A DNA stretch of 64,000 nucleotides from JBDTSW01 sp963799815 (GTDB taxonomy: Bacteria; Actinomycetota; Thermoleophilia; Solirubrobacterales; 70-9): the NCBI GenBank assembly GCA_963799815.1, contig CAWCYG010000001.1, forward strand, positions 310,001 through 374,000, given 5' to 3'. Positions 25,804 to 33,997 of this stretch are shown one piece after another; positions within the stretch are counted from its first letter, which is position 1, and each line of letters opens with the position of its first letter. The translations under genes were made by a program, and so were the position numbers. A model generated the notes under the pieces. That model searched no databases. It worked only from the letters and a program-made list of their open reading frames with translations, and was not told the origin of the DNA.

Positions 25804-25881
25804 GAAAACGCATCCGACCGCTCCGCACGGCGTCCAGGGGCGCCCGAGAAGCGGGTGCCACGACTCCTCCGTGCGTCCCAA

Positions 25882-25894
25882 TAGATTGAACGTG
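25882..25894 (+). promoter_or_regulatory. Probable leaderless promoter of purL
   Basis: TAGATT (25882-25887) is followed by 7 bases and GTG 25895. The hexamer is identical to the one before purS. There is no ribosome-binding site. Confidence 0.5.
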
Positions 25895-28126
25895 GTGAGT
25901 ACGCCGGCACCCGATGCAGACCGAAGGCACCACGAGCTTGGATTGACCGACGACGAGTACGCCCGCATCGTCGAGCTCCTGGGTCGCGAGCCCAACGACG
26001 TCGAGCTTGCGATGTTCTCGCTCCTCTGGAGCGAACACTGCGCGTACAAGCACTCGCGCAAGCTCCTGCGGCGCCTGCCGACGGAGGGCGAGCGGGTCTT
26101 GATGGGCCCGGGAGAGAACGCCGGCGCGGTCTCGCTGGGCGATGGATGGGCCGTCGCGTTCAAGGTCGAGTCGCACAACCACCCCTCCGCGGTCGAGCCG
26201 TTCCAGGGCGCCGCGACCGGGGTCGGCGGCATCCTGCGCGACGTCTTCGCCCTCGGCGCTCGTCCGATCGCGGTTCTCGACTCGCTGCGCTTCGGCGAGC
26301 TTTCGTCGCAGCGCTCGCGGTACCTCTTCGATCGCGTTGTGGCGGGCATCGGCCTCTACGGCAACTCCATCGGAGTGCCGACGGTTGGCGGCGAGGTCTA
26401 CTTCGAGGCCCCCTACGAGCAGAACTGCCTCGTGAACGCGATGTGTGTCGGGCTGGCGCAAACCGACCGCATGGTGCGGGCCGCGGCCGCCGGCGTAGGC
26501 AACGCGGTGGTCCTGATGGGCGCCTCGACCGGCCGGGACGGGATCGGCGGGGCTTCGGTGCTCGCATCCGCCGAGCTCGATGAGGAGGATGAGTCGAAGC
26601 GTCCCTCGGTCCAGATCGGTGACCCGTTCGAGGAATCGAAGCTGGTCGAGTGCTGCTTGGAGCTCCTGGAGGGCGAGCTGCTCGTCTCGCTCCAGGATCT
26701 GGGCGCCGCCGGGCTGACCTCTTCCGCGGGCGAGATGGCCTCAGCCGGAGGGGTCGGGATCGACGTCGACGTGGCCAGGGTGCCGCTGCGGGAGGCTGAC
26801 ATGGAGCCCTTCGAGATCATGATCTCCGAATCGCAGGAGCGGATGCTCGCGATCGTCGAACCGCAGAAGGTGAATTCGGTGATCGCCCTGTGCGAGCGCT
26901 GGGACACAAACGCAGCTGTCATCGGCGAGGTCACCGATTCGGGCGCGATCCGTGTCCTGCGCAACGACCAAGTGGCCGGCGACGTGCCGGTGTCGGCGCT
27001 CGTGGACGAGTGCCCCCTCTACGACCTCCAGCCGCAGGAGCCACAGGGGTGGATGTACTCGAACGAGTCGGTGCTCGACGACGGGGCCGAGCCCGGCGAG
27101 ATCCTGACCACGCTGCTTGCGACGCCAACCGTCGCGAGCAAGCGCTGGGCCTTCGAGCAGTATGACTCGATCGTCGGCTCGCGCACCGTGAGCCGCCCGG
27201 AAGGTGCCGACGCGGCGGTGCTCGTTATTCCCGAGGCCGGGGTCGCCATCGGCGTGGCGATCGACGGCAACGGACGGCGGGTGGCGTGCGACCCATACCT
27301 GGGCACGATCGAGGCGGTGCTGGAGTGCGCGCAGAACCTGGCCTGTGTGGGCGCCGAGCCCCTCGGGCTCACGAACTGCCTCAACTTCGGGAATCCCGAG
27401 AAGGCCAGCGTCGCCTGGCAGCTTGACCGATCGACCCAGGGCCTTGCCGACGCCTGCTTGGAGTTGAGCATCCCGGTCGTCGGCGGCAACGTGTCCCTCT
27501 ACAACGAGACCGACAGGGGGCCGATCTACCCCACCCCGGTCGTCGGTCTCGTCGGCGAGATTCCCGACGCCTCCGTCTCGCCCGGGGTCGACCCGCATGA
27601 GGGGGATGACGTGGCGCTGGTCGGGCCGTTCGCGCCCTCCCTGGCGGGCTCAGAGCTGGCCAAGGTGCGCGGCGAGCTCGGCCCGGGGCTCCCCGAGACG
27701 GACCTGCGGGACGCGCGCCGCGCGATCGAGTTCGTGCGGGAGGTGGCGCGTGTGCGCGGGCCGAGCGCCATCCACGACATCAGCGAGGGCGGGCTCGCCT
27801 GCGCCTTGGCGGAGTGCGCGATCGCGGGGACGATCGGACTTCGCGTGGACATAGACGAGCTCGTGGAGGCGCGTGGCTGTTCCGGGGAGACCGCGGCCTT
27901 CGGCGAGGGCCCGGGCGGGTTCGTGATCGCCGCCTCGCCGGAGGTGATCGAGCAGCTTTTGGCTTCCGCAGCCTCCGCCGGCGTCGACGCGTGGCGGATC
28001 GGCGAGGCGGGCGGCCAGCGCATCGAGATCTCTGCCGCCGAGCTTGAGCTCAGCGTCCCGTTGGATCAGGCTGGTGGCGCCTGGCGCTCGCTCGCGGAGC
28101 GCATGGCCGAGCCGGTCGCGGCCTAG
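25895..28126 (+). CDS. purL: Phosphoribosylformylglycinamidine synthase subunit PurL
   Basis: PurL is the ATP-dependent synthetase subunit of FGAM synthase. The 743-residue length fits the small form that needs PurS and PurQ. Visible blocks: FSLLWSEHCAYKHSRK near the N-terminus, KVESHNHPSAVEPFQGAATG, GLYGNSIGVPTVGGEV, LQDLGAAGLTSS, IVGSRTV and PVVGGNVSLYNE. Three adjacent GTG codons are possible starts; GTG 25895 fits the -10 spacing best. It is separated from purSQ by 19 kb of other genes and ends 10 bases from the convergent sulfatase. Confidence 0.95.
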   Translation: MSTPAPDADRRHHELGLTDDEYARIVELLGREPNDVELAMFSLLWSEHCAYKHSRKLLRRLPTEGERVLMGPGENAGAVSLGDGWAVAFKVESHNHPSAVEPFQGAATGVGGILRDVFALGARPIAVLDSLRFGELSSQRSRYLFDRVVAGIGLYGNSIGVPTVGGEVYFEAPYEQNCLVNAMCVGLAQTDRMVRAAAAGVGNAVVLMGASTGRDGIGGASVLASAELDEEDESKRPSVQIGDPFEESKLVECCLELLEGELLVSLQDLGAAGLTSSAGEMASAGGVGIDVDVARVPLREADMEPFEIMISESQERMLAIVEPQKVNSVIALCERWDTNAAVIGEVTDSGAIRVLRNDQVAGDVPVSALVDECPLYDLQPQEPQGWMYSNESVLDDGAEPGEILTTLLATPTVASKRWAFEQYDSIVGSRTVSRPEGADAAVLVIPEAGVAIGVAIDGNGRRVACDPYLGTIEAVLECAQNLACVGAEPLGLTNCLNFGNPEKASVAWQLDRSTQGLADACLELSIPVVGGNVSLYNETDRGPIYPTPVVGLVGEIPDASVSPGVDPHEGDDVALVGPFAPSLAGSELAKVRGELGPGLPETDLRDARRAIEFVREVARVRGPSAIHDISEGGLACALAECAIAGTIGLRVDIDELVEARGCSGETAAFGEGPGGFVIAASPEVIEQLLASAASAGVDAWRIGEAGGQRIEISAAELELSVPLDQAGGAWRSLAERMAEPVAA

Positions 28127-28136
28127 GCACCCGGCG

Positions 28137-29681
28137 CTATTCGCAGGCGTTCTTACCCGCGGCCCCCGCACAGTCGCGTAGCTCCGCCAGGCGTCGGTAG
28201 AGCTTCTCGGCCATGCGGCGGTCGTCGAGCATGCGCAGGAGCTCGGGCGGACGGGCGCCGGGGCGGGGGTCGGCGAGAAGGTTCTCGAGCTGGTCGGGAT
28301 CGCTGCGCAGGTCGTAGAGCTCCGTGGAGGTGAGCTCACACCCCCCTGTGGGGTCGCCGTCGAGGTTCTCCGTGTAGAGCCAGTTGGCCGTCCGGATGGC
28401 CGCGTAGTCGCAGCCGTGGTTTGCCTGCTCGACCAGGATGCCGCGGTCCCGGGCCCAAGCTCTTCGGTCGCCGTTTATGAGTCCCATGAGCGAGCGGCCG
28501 TCGAGCTTGCGGCAGCTGCTCCCATCGATGCAGGGCTCGACTCCGGTCAGCTCCAGAAGGGTCGGGGCGATGTCGACGTTCGAGACCACCTCGCGCACGA
28601 ACGGCAGCGGCTTGCCAGGCGTCTGGGGCGGGAGCACCATCGTCATCGGCACTCGCAGCGCGGGCTCGTAGGGGAGGCCCTTTCCTGAGCGGATCCGGTG
28701 CTCTCCGAAGAAGATCCCATTGTCGGAGTGGAAGAGGATCACGGTGTCGTCGAGCTCTCCCTCCTTCTCGAGCACCTCGACGATGTCCTCGACGCCCCTG
28801 TCGACCTCCTGCAGCACTCCGACCGTGCATCGATAGAGCTTCTCGGTGGCCTGCTCCTCGTCCTTGCTGAGCGGCGGCTGGGCTGCGATGTCCCTGGGCT
28901 TATCGGAGACGTCACGCTCGTCGAAGCTCGGCGAGCGCGGCAGTGGCACGTTCTGGGAATCGGCCAGATCGCCCGGCAGCGGCTGCGCCGCCTTGCCCTT
29001 GCAGGTGCCGTCCTCGTCGTTGTGAGGGTGAGGAGCAGTCTGAGCGAGCCAGAGGAAGAACGGACGGCTCCCTGACTCCCTGGCGATGAAGTCCGCCGCC
29101 TCGAGGTTCAGGACCATCGGCGTGTAGGCGTGGCCGAGCTTCACGCGTTCGCCGTCGTCGAATGCCGTCGCATTGCGGTAGGAGAGGTCGTCGACCTGGA
29201 AGTAGGAGCTCCAGCCGGGTGGCGGCTTGCCGCCGAGTGCGTTGGTGGTTCCGTTCAGGTACTTCCCGACGAACCCGGTGGTGTAGCCGGCCTCGTTCAG
29301 CCATGCGGGCAGGATCGACTTGGGCTGGCGGAGATCCGGATAGCCGGGCTCGTTGGCGAAGACTCCGTTGTTGTGCGGGTATTGCCCGGTGAGGAAGCCT
29401 GCCCGGCTGGGACAGCACAGCGGGGGGGCGGCGATCGCTGAGCGAAAGCGCGTGCCGCCATCGACGAGCAACTCGAAGGTGTTGGGCATCACGTTTCGCC
29501 GCCACGAATGGTTGCTTTGGTCGTCGGTCGTGATCACGACCACGTTCGGGCCCTCGGGCGTGGGACGCTCGGGCGGAGATTCTGCTCGACCCCCCCGCTC
29601 GTCATCGCGGTTGCAAGCGCCGACGCCCACGATCGCGACGATCGCGCAGGCGACGAGGGCCCGGAGCGGGAGCTGGCGCAT
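28137..29681 (-). CDS. Type I sulfatase, lipoprotein
   Basis: The 514-residue protein has a lipobox (VGVGAC, Cys23), a metal-binding ITTDDQ (Asp53, Asp54) and LCCPSRAGFLTGQY. In the last, Cys89 of C-x-P-S-R is the residue oxidised to formylglycine in sulfatases. A second metal site is HSDNG. It removes sulfate esters, probably outside the membrane, from a glycan. It lies one base after the heparinase-family stop, so lyase and sulfatase are made together. It needs a formylglycine-generating enzyme, which is not in the window. Its paralog is at 32340-33911. Confidence 0.9.
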   Translation of the reverse strand: MRQLPLRALVACAIVAIVGVGACNRDDERGGRAESPPERPTPEGPNVVVITTDDQSNHSWRRNVMPNTFELLVDGGTRFRSAIAAPPLCCPSRAGFLTGQYPHNNGVFANEPGYPDLRQPKSILPAWLNEAGYTTGFVGKYLNGTTNALGGKPPPGWSSYFQVDDLSYRNATAFDDGERVKLGHAYTPMVLNLEAADFIARESGSRPFFLWLAQTAPHPHNDEDGTCKGKAAQPLPGDLADSQNVPLPRSPSFDERDVSDKPRDIAAQPPLSKDEEQATEKLYRCTVGVLQEVDRGVEDIVEVLEKEGELDDTVILFHSDNGIFFGEHRIRSGKGLPYEPALRVPMTMVLPPQTPGKPLPFVREVVSNVDIAPTLLELTGVEPCIDGSSCRKLDGRSLMGLINGDRRAWARDRGILVEQANHGCDYAAIRTANWLYTENLDGDPTGGCELTSTELYDLRSDPDQLENLLADPRPGARPPELLRMLDDRRMAEKLYRRLAELRDCAGAAGKNACE

Positions 29682-29682
29682 C

Positions 29683-31473
29683 CTAGGGTTCTACACGTAC
29701 ACGCAAGCGATGGCGGTGGCGCTCGGCCGAGAGCGTGCCGGCGGGCGCGCCGTCGATCTCAAGCGCAACGTCGGTGCGCTTCGGGTTGGCACGAATCAGC
29801 CGCGCCTCAAGGGACTGGCTCCCTGAGGCATCGAGTACCGCGAGGTGGTCGAGATCCGCGCCTGTGGTGCGCATGACCGCGGTAGGACGCGATAGGCGCT
29901 GGCGAAATCGGGGGAACTCGAACCCGAGGATCGAGGGCCGGCGCCTGCCTCGGTGAAGCGCCATGGCTGGGTCACCCCGCCTGGTCTCGTCATCCAGGCG
30001 ACCGGTCCAACCCCCTTGCGAGAGGGTGACGTGCCCGAACTCTCGTTTCGCCGTGAGGGTCGGGGCGAGCTGGAAGAAGCGCCGGTAGGTATGACGATGT
30101 TCGGAGCGGACGCGGTCGGCGACGATGAGTCCAAGGCCGGGGCGGTAGAGCAGCAGGCGCTGGTGGCCAACCCCCTGCCGGCGCGCGAGGGGGTTGCGAG
30201 CCGCGAGCGCGAACCAACCGTCGCCCACACCGCGCGCCACGAGGCCGCTTTTGTACGCGTACCTGCCATCGCGGGGGAACCCCTGACCGTCCACGATGAG
30301 AGTGGAGTGGGCGGCCGGGGAATCGGAGAACCGCCCAAATGCGCGCTCGTCCTTGTCGTACTCCCCTGAATCGGTGATGAGGCGGCGGCCCGAGTCGTAG
30401 AGGTCGAAGGAGAGGTCGTCCGAATCCTTGTGGGAGCCGTTGAAGAAGGTGGCCGCCAGCGACAGATAGCCCCCGGAGCGCTTTACGAAGGCGAGCCCGC
30501 TGCGGCCGAGCCACTTGAGCCCCTCGTCGTTGGCCGCCTCCTGTTTGATCGGCTTGGGGATGCGCATTCGGTTGGTCGAGCCCAGCAGTGTCAGCCTTCC
30601 GTTGGGCTGCACGAGCCAACCGGCCACGTTGGTCATCCTGTTCAGCAGCACCTCCAGGGCGTTGCCTCGGGTCAGCTTGCGGAAGAAGGCCACCTCTCTT
30701 CGGATGGCCATCTGGTAGGAAGCCGAGTGCTCGAGCCAGAAGCCCTCCTTCTCCACGATCCGGCCCCGGAGCGTGCGCCCGAAGCGGCGCTTTCCCGTTC
30801 GCGCCCATCCCCGCCCCTTGGCCAGGTTGGGCGCCGCGCGGCTCAGCATGATCAGATTGGTGTCCACGAACAGCCCGTGGTTGGTGGCCCGGTAGTGCTT
30901 CGAGCTCGACGCGAGCTGGCCGTGGTGGAAGATCGCTCGCGTAAACGCTCGCTTCTTGCGCCCGTTCAGGATGCCGCGGCAGTCCGAAGCCCGCATGGCG
31001 TAGGCGAGGTAGGTGGCTCGCGTCGCCGAGATGCGATCGTCCCAGGTGCGGTCGGTTCGATCCGAGCCCGGCGGGTTCGACCGAATCCAGTCCAGCGCGA
31101 GGTCACGGGCGCGGCGCAGCGATTGGCGGCGGCCGTTCTCGCGAAAGTCATAGAAGAGCACGTCGAGCCAGGCGAGGGTGTTCAGTGCCCCACGGAAGCG
31201 GCGAGAGTTGTACGGGTCGCGCGTCCAGCGCACCGGCGGCCGCAGCTTGAGGTTGCGCTGATGGACCTGGAAGACGTTGTGGCGTGCGCGGCGTACCTCT
31301 TGCGAGTCGAACTCGCTGGCGGCGTGAACGAGATATGGAGCCGGACAGCGACCCCGAGCAGAGGCATCCCCGGGGAAGGCCGTGATCGCGACCCAGGCGG
31401 CCGCGAAAGCGAGTCCGGCCACCAACGCTGCCCGGCCGATCCCCCCCTGGGCCATGTCGGATGACTTGGCCAT
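29683..31473 (-). CDS. Heparinase II/III-family polysaccharide lyase, secreted
   Basis: The 596-residue product has a signal peptide (ALVAGLAFAAAWVAITAF, cleavage near ASA-RG). A helical lyase domain follows with YRATNHGLFVDTNLIML (N-H-G catalytic region), then FWLEHSASYQ and a C-terminal beta domain from SFDLYDSGRRLITDSG. It is a clear paralog of the gene at 23920-25791. It heads a two-gene unit with the sulfatase, a classic pairing for breakdown or trimming of sulfated uronate chains. Substrate is inferred from family only. Confidence 0.83.
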   Translation of the reverse strand: MAKSSDMAQGGIGRAALVAGLAFAAAWVAITAFPGDASARGRCPAPYLVHAASEFDSQEVRRARHNVFQVHQRNLKLRPPVRWTRDPYNSRRFRGALNTLAWLDVLFYDFRENGRRQSLRRARDLALDWIRSNPPGSDRTDRTWDDRISATRATYLAYAMRASDCRGILNGRKKRAFTRAIFHHGQLASSSKHYRATNHGLFVDTNLIMLSRAAPNLAKGRGWARTGKRRFGRTLRGRIVEKEGFWLEHSASYQMAIRREVAFFRKLTRGNALEVLLNRMTNVAGWLVQPNGRLTLLGSTNRMRIPKPIKQEAANDEGLKWLGRSGLAFVKRSGGYLSLAATFFNGSHKDSDDLSFDLYDSGRRLITDSGEYDKDERAFGRFSDSPAAHSTLIVDGQGFPRDGRYAYKSGLVARGVGDGWFALAARNPLARRQGVGHQRLLLYRPGLGLIVADRVRSEHRHTYRRFFQLAPTLTAKREFGHVTLSQGGWTGRLDDETRRGDPAMALHRGRRRPSILGFEFPRFRQRLSRPTAVMRTTGADLDHLAVLDASGSQSLEARLIRANPKRTDVALEIDGAPAGTLSAERHRHRLRVRVEP

Positions 31474-31486
31474 GCCGTCGATACTA
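31474..31486 (-). promoter_or_regulatory. Probable leaderless promoter of the lyase-sulfatase unit
   Basis: TAGTAT on the minus strand (31486-31481) is followed by 7 bases (CGACGGC) and ATG 31473. No ribosome-binding site is present. Confidence 0.5.
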
Positions 31487-31524
31487 CGTTGGGCCCTCCC
31501 GGCGCCGGCGCACTTAGGAGCTCT

Positions 31525-31542
31525 TAGGCTCTCGGAGCGGTA
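31525..31542 (+). promoter_or_regulatory. Possible promoter and ribosome site of the DM13 gene
   Basis: TAGGCT (31525-31530) lies 12 bases before ATG 31543. GGAG (31534-31537) sits within that spacer, so a very short leader with a ribosome site is plausible. Confidence 0.35.
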
Positions 31543-32322
31543 ATGGATTCGCTCGCCGATGGTCCAACGACCATGAAGCCGCAGACCAAGAACGCCTTGT
31601 TCGCCGCCGCAATCACCGCCGGCACGCTCGGCGTTGGCTCGCTCGTGCTGCAGCGGTGGGTGGCCGAGACACGCGGGGCCGCGATCGTAATGGTGATCGT
31701 CTGGTTCCTGGTGGTGACGATCGGCGCCGTGTTTCTCCTGCGCTCGCGCTCGGAGCTGCGAGCGCCGGTTTTCGCCACCCTCGGAGCCATCGCGCTCGTG
31801 ACCATCGCCGTCGGCTACTGGACCGGCTTTCGTGATCAAGAGGTCGATGAGGACGTGCTCGTCGCGAGCTCGCAGGCGAGCTCATCCGAGCGGGCAGATG
31901 CACTCGAGGGGAACGGTGAAGGCGAGCCCGGCGGCGCTGGTGCCCAGGACGCCAAGGAAAAGGATGAGGAGGCCGAGGGTCCCGTCTCCCTCGCCACAGG
32001 CACGTTCACCGGTGAGGATGGACACGCGGGCACGGGCACCGCGGAGTTCGTGCAGGAGCCAGGGGGCGAGCGGACGCTCACGTTCACGCAGTTCGACGTC
32101 GACCCCGGAGTGGATGTCGATGTCTACCTGACCCCTGACACGGAGGAGATCTCCGATCGCGTCGAGCTCGGAGGGCTGAAGGGCAACGTCGGCGACCAGC
32201 AGTACGACATCCCGGCGGAGGCCGACCTCTCGAAGTACGACTCCGTGATCCTCTGGTGCACGCCGTTCACCGTGCGGATCGCGGTCGCGAGTCTGCGCGC
32301 TCCGGATGCCGAATCGGCATAG
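31543..32322 (+). CDS. DM13-domain membrane protein
   Basis: The 259-residue protein has three hydrophobic segments (about residues 17-32, 44-62 and 75-90). An acidic linker (about 100-145) follows, then a DM13 domain: SLATGTFTGEDGHAGTGTAEF, YLTPDTEEIS, YDIPAEADLSKYDSVILWC and the closing FTVRIAVASL. DM13 domains are predicted to act in extracytoplasmic redox or cell-surface chemistry. The single Cys in the V-I-L-W-C strand is the conserved one. It sits between the two sulfatases, which may be chance. ATG 31573 is an alternative start. Confidence 0.85.
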   Translation: MDSLADGPTTMKPQTKNALFAAAITAGTLGVGSLVLQRWVAETRGAAIVMVIVWFLVVTIGAVFLLRSRSELRAPVFATLGAIALVTIAVGYWTGFRDQEVDEDVLVASSQASSSERADALEGNGEGEPGGAGAQDAKEKDEEAEGPVSLATGTFTGEDGHAGTGTAEFVQEPGGERTLTFTQFDVDPGVDVDVYLTPDTEEISDRVELGGLKGNVGDQQYDIPAEADLSKYDSVILWCTPFTVRIAVASLRAPDAESA

Positions 32323-32339
32323 TTAGCTGCTTGGCGGCG

Positions 32340-33911
32340 GTGTCATCTTTCCGGGCGGGCAGTTCCTGCGCGCGTCGCGCGGGCGCGCCGGCGACCGCGA
32401 TCGCGCTCTGCGCCGTCGCGGCGGGATTGCTCGCGGCCGGGCCCGCCCCCGCCCAGGACCCGGTCGAGCGAGGCGGTGGAGGGCGCCCGAACTTCATGGT
32501 CATCACCACCGACGATCAGACGGAGGCGTCGCTGACGCGCCGCTACATGCCGGCAACCCGCAAGCTGTTGCAAAACGGCGGCACCAGCTTTTCAAACTTC
32601 GTCGTCACGACGCCGGCCTGCTGCCCGTCGCGCGCCTCGATGTTGACCGGACAGTACGCGCACAATCACGGTGTCCTCTCCAATGTCGTCGGCTACCCGG
32701 GGCTGCGCAGGCCGGGGAGCGTCCTGCCTGTGTGGCTCGACGAGGAGGGCTACCGGACGGGGCATGTGGGCAAGTTCCTAAACGGCTACAAGAGGAACGC
32801 GCCGCGGCAAGAACAGCCAGGGCCCGGGTGGGACGACTGGCACACCCTGCTCGGCTACCACTACTACGACTACGGCTGGTCGCGCAACGGCAAGTTCGTC
32901 CATTACGGGTCGGCACGGGAGGACTACCTGACCCGCACGATCAACGACACCGCCAACGATCTCCTTCGGCGGTACGCGAAGCGCAACAGGCCGTTTTACC
33001 TTCAGGTCGACCAGTTCGCGCCGCACCAGAGCCCGGAGGACGACCCGTCCTGCGCGGGGGCGGCGAAGCCCGACCCGCGCGACGAGGATCGCTTTCGGGG
33101 CGAGCCGCTTCCGCACCCGCCCTCCTTTAACGAGAAGGACATGTCCGACAAGCGCAGGTTCCTGCGTCGCAAGAGCAAGCTGAGCGCCCAGCTCGACCGG
33201 ACGAAGCGCTTCTACCGCTGCCGCGTGGCCTCGCTGCGAGGAGTGGACCGAGGCGTACGAGAGATCTGGGCGACGCTGCGAAAGACGAACGAGCTCAGCG
33301 ACACGATCGTGATCTTCACCTCCGACAACGGGTTCTTCGCCGGCGAGCACCGCCTCGCGGCGGGCAAGACGCTGCCCTACAGGGAGTCGAGCGAGGTGCC
33401 GTTCTTGATTCGCGCGCCCAGGCGATTTACCGGCGGCCAGCGCATCCAGCGCGTCAACCAGCTTGCGGGGAACATCGACATCGCCCCCACCATCCTCGAC
33501 TGGGCGAATGCCGACGCCTGCAAGGGCTCGACCTGCCGCACGATGGACGGCCGCTCGCTGCTGCCGCTGCTCGGGGGCGGGGGTGGCTATCCCGCCCAGC
33601 GTGAGATCGCGATCGAGTTCGGGCGCGGCAGGCACGTCGAGCGCCATGCGGGCACGTGCCAGTACTCGGGCGTGCGCCGGCGCGACTCCACCTACGTCCG
33701 CTACAACCTGCGCGGCGACTGCGGCCCCGACGACGAGCGCGAGCTCTACGACCTCGCCGCCGACCCATTCGAGCTGGAGAACCTGATCACCGACCCCGCC
33801 TATGAGGCCCTGCGCTCCGATCTGCATTCGAGCCTCGACGTGGTGCGCAACTGCGCGGGCATCCAGGGACGCGACCCCGCGACGCCGGGCTCGAGTGGCT
33901 TCTGCAGGTAG
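32340..33911 (+). CDS. Type I sulfatase, secreted
   Basis: The 523-residue protein has a signal peptide (ATAIALCAVAAGLLAAG, cleavage near APA-QD), a metal site ITTDDQ (Asp58, Asp59) and PACCPSRASMLTGQY with the formylglycine Cys94. A second metal site is FTSDNGFF. It is a paralog of the sulfatase at 28137-29681 but lacks a lipobox, so one may be anchored and one free. GTG 32340 gives the best signal peptide; TTG 32331 is possible. It starts 17 bases after the DM13 gene and is probably co-transcribed with it. Confidence 0.9.
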   Translation: MSSFRAGSSCARRAGAPATAIALCAVAAGLLAAGPAPAQDPVERGGGGRPNFMVITTDDQTEASLTRRYMPATRKLLQNGGTSFSNFVVTTPACCPSRASMLTGQYAHNHGVLSNVVGYPGLRRPGSVLPVWLDEEGYRTGHVGKFLNGYKRNAPRQEQPGPGWDDWHTLLGYHYYDYGWSRNGKFVHYGSAREDYLTRTINDTANDLLRRYAKRNRPFYLQVDQFAPHQSPEDDPSCAGAAKPDPRDEDRFRGEPLPHPPSFNEKDMSDKRRFLRRKSKLSAQLDRTKRFYRCRVASLRGVDRGVREIWATLRKTNELSDTIVIFTSDNGFFAGEHRLAAGKTLPYRESSEVPFLIRAPRRFTGGQRIQRVNQLAGNIDIAPTILDWANADACKGSTCRTMDGRSLLPLLGGGGGYPAQREIAIEFGRGRHVERHAGTCQYSGVRRRDSTYVRYNLRGDCGPDDERELYDLAADPFELENLITDPAYEALRSDLHSSLDVVRNCAGIQGRDPATPGSSGFCR

Positions 33912-33933
33912 TCGGCGAATCCGGGGCCGCTGC

Positions 33934-33997
33934 TAGCCTGCGTGTGCAGGCGGAGCCCCGCCTGCTTCGCCCTTCGACTTCTCACCGAGAAGCCCGG
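33934..33997 (+). promoter_or_regulatory. purF promoter and structured leader with two hairpins
   Basis: TAGCCT (33934-33939) is a -10-like box. Downstream is a perfect 8-bp hairpin, GCAGGCGG-AGCC-CCGCCTGC (33946-33965). A second hairpin follows, CTTCTC-ACC-GAGAAG (33978-33992), ending 5 bases before ATG 33998, where it would cover the ribosome entry site. Unlike purC, purS, purL and purH, purF thus has a true leader. This suggests RNA-level control; no known riboswitch class is recognised. Confidence 0.5.
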
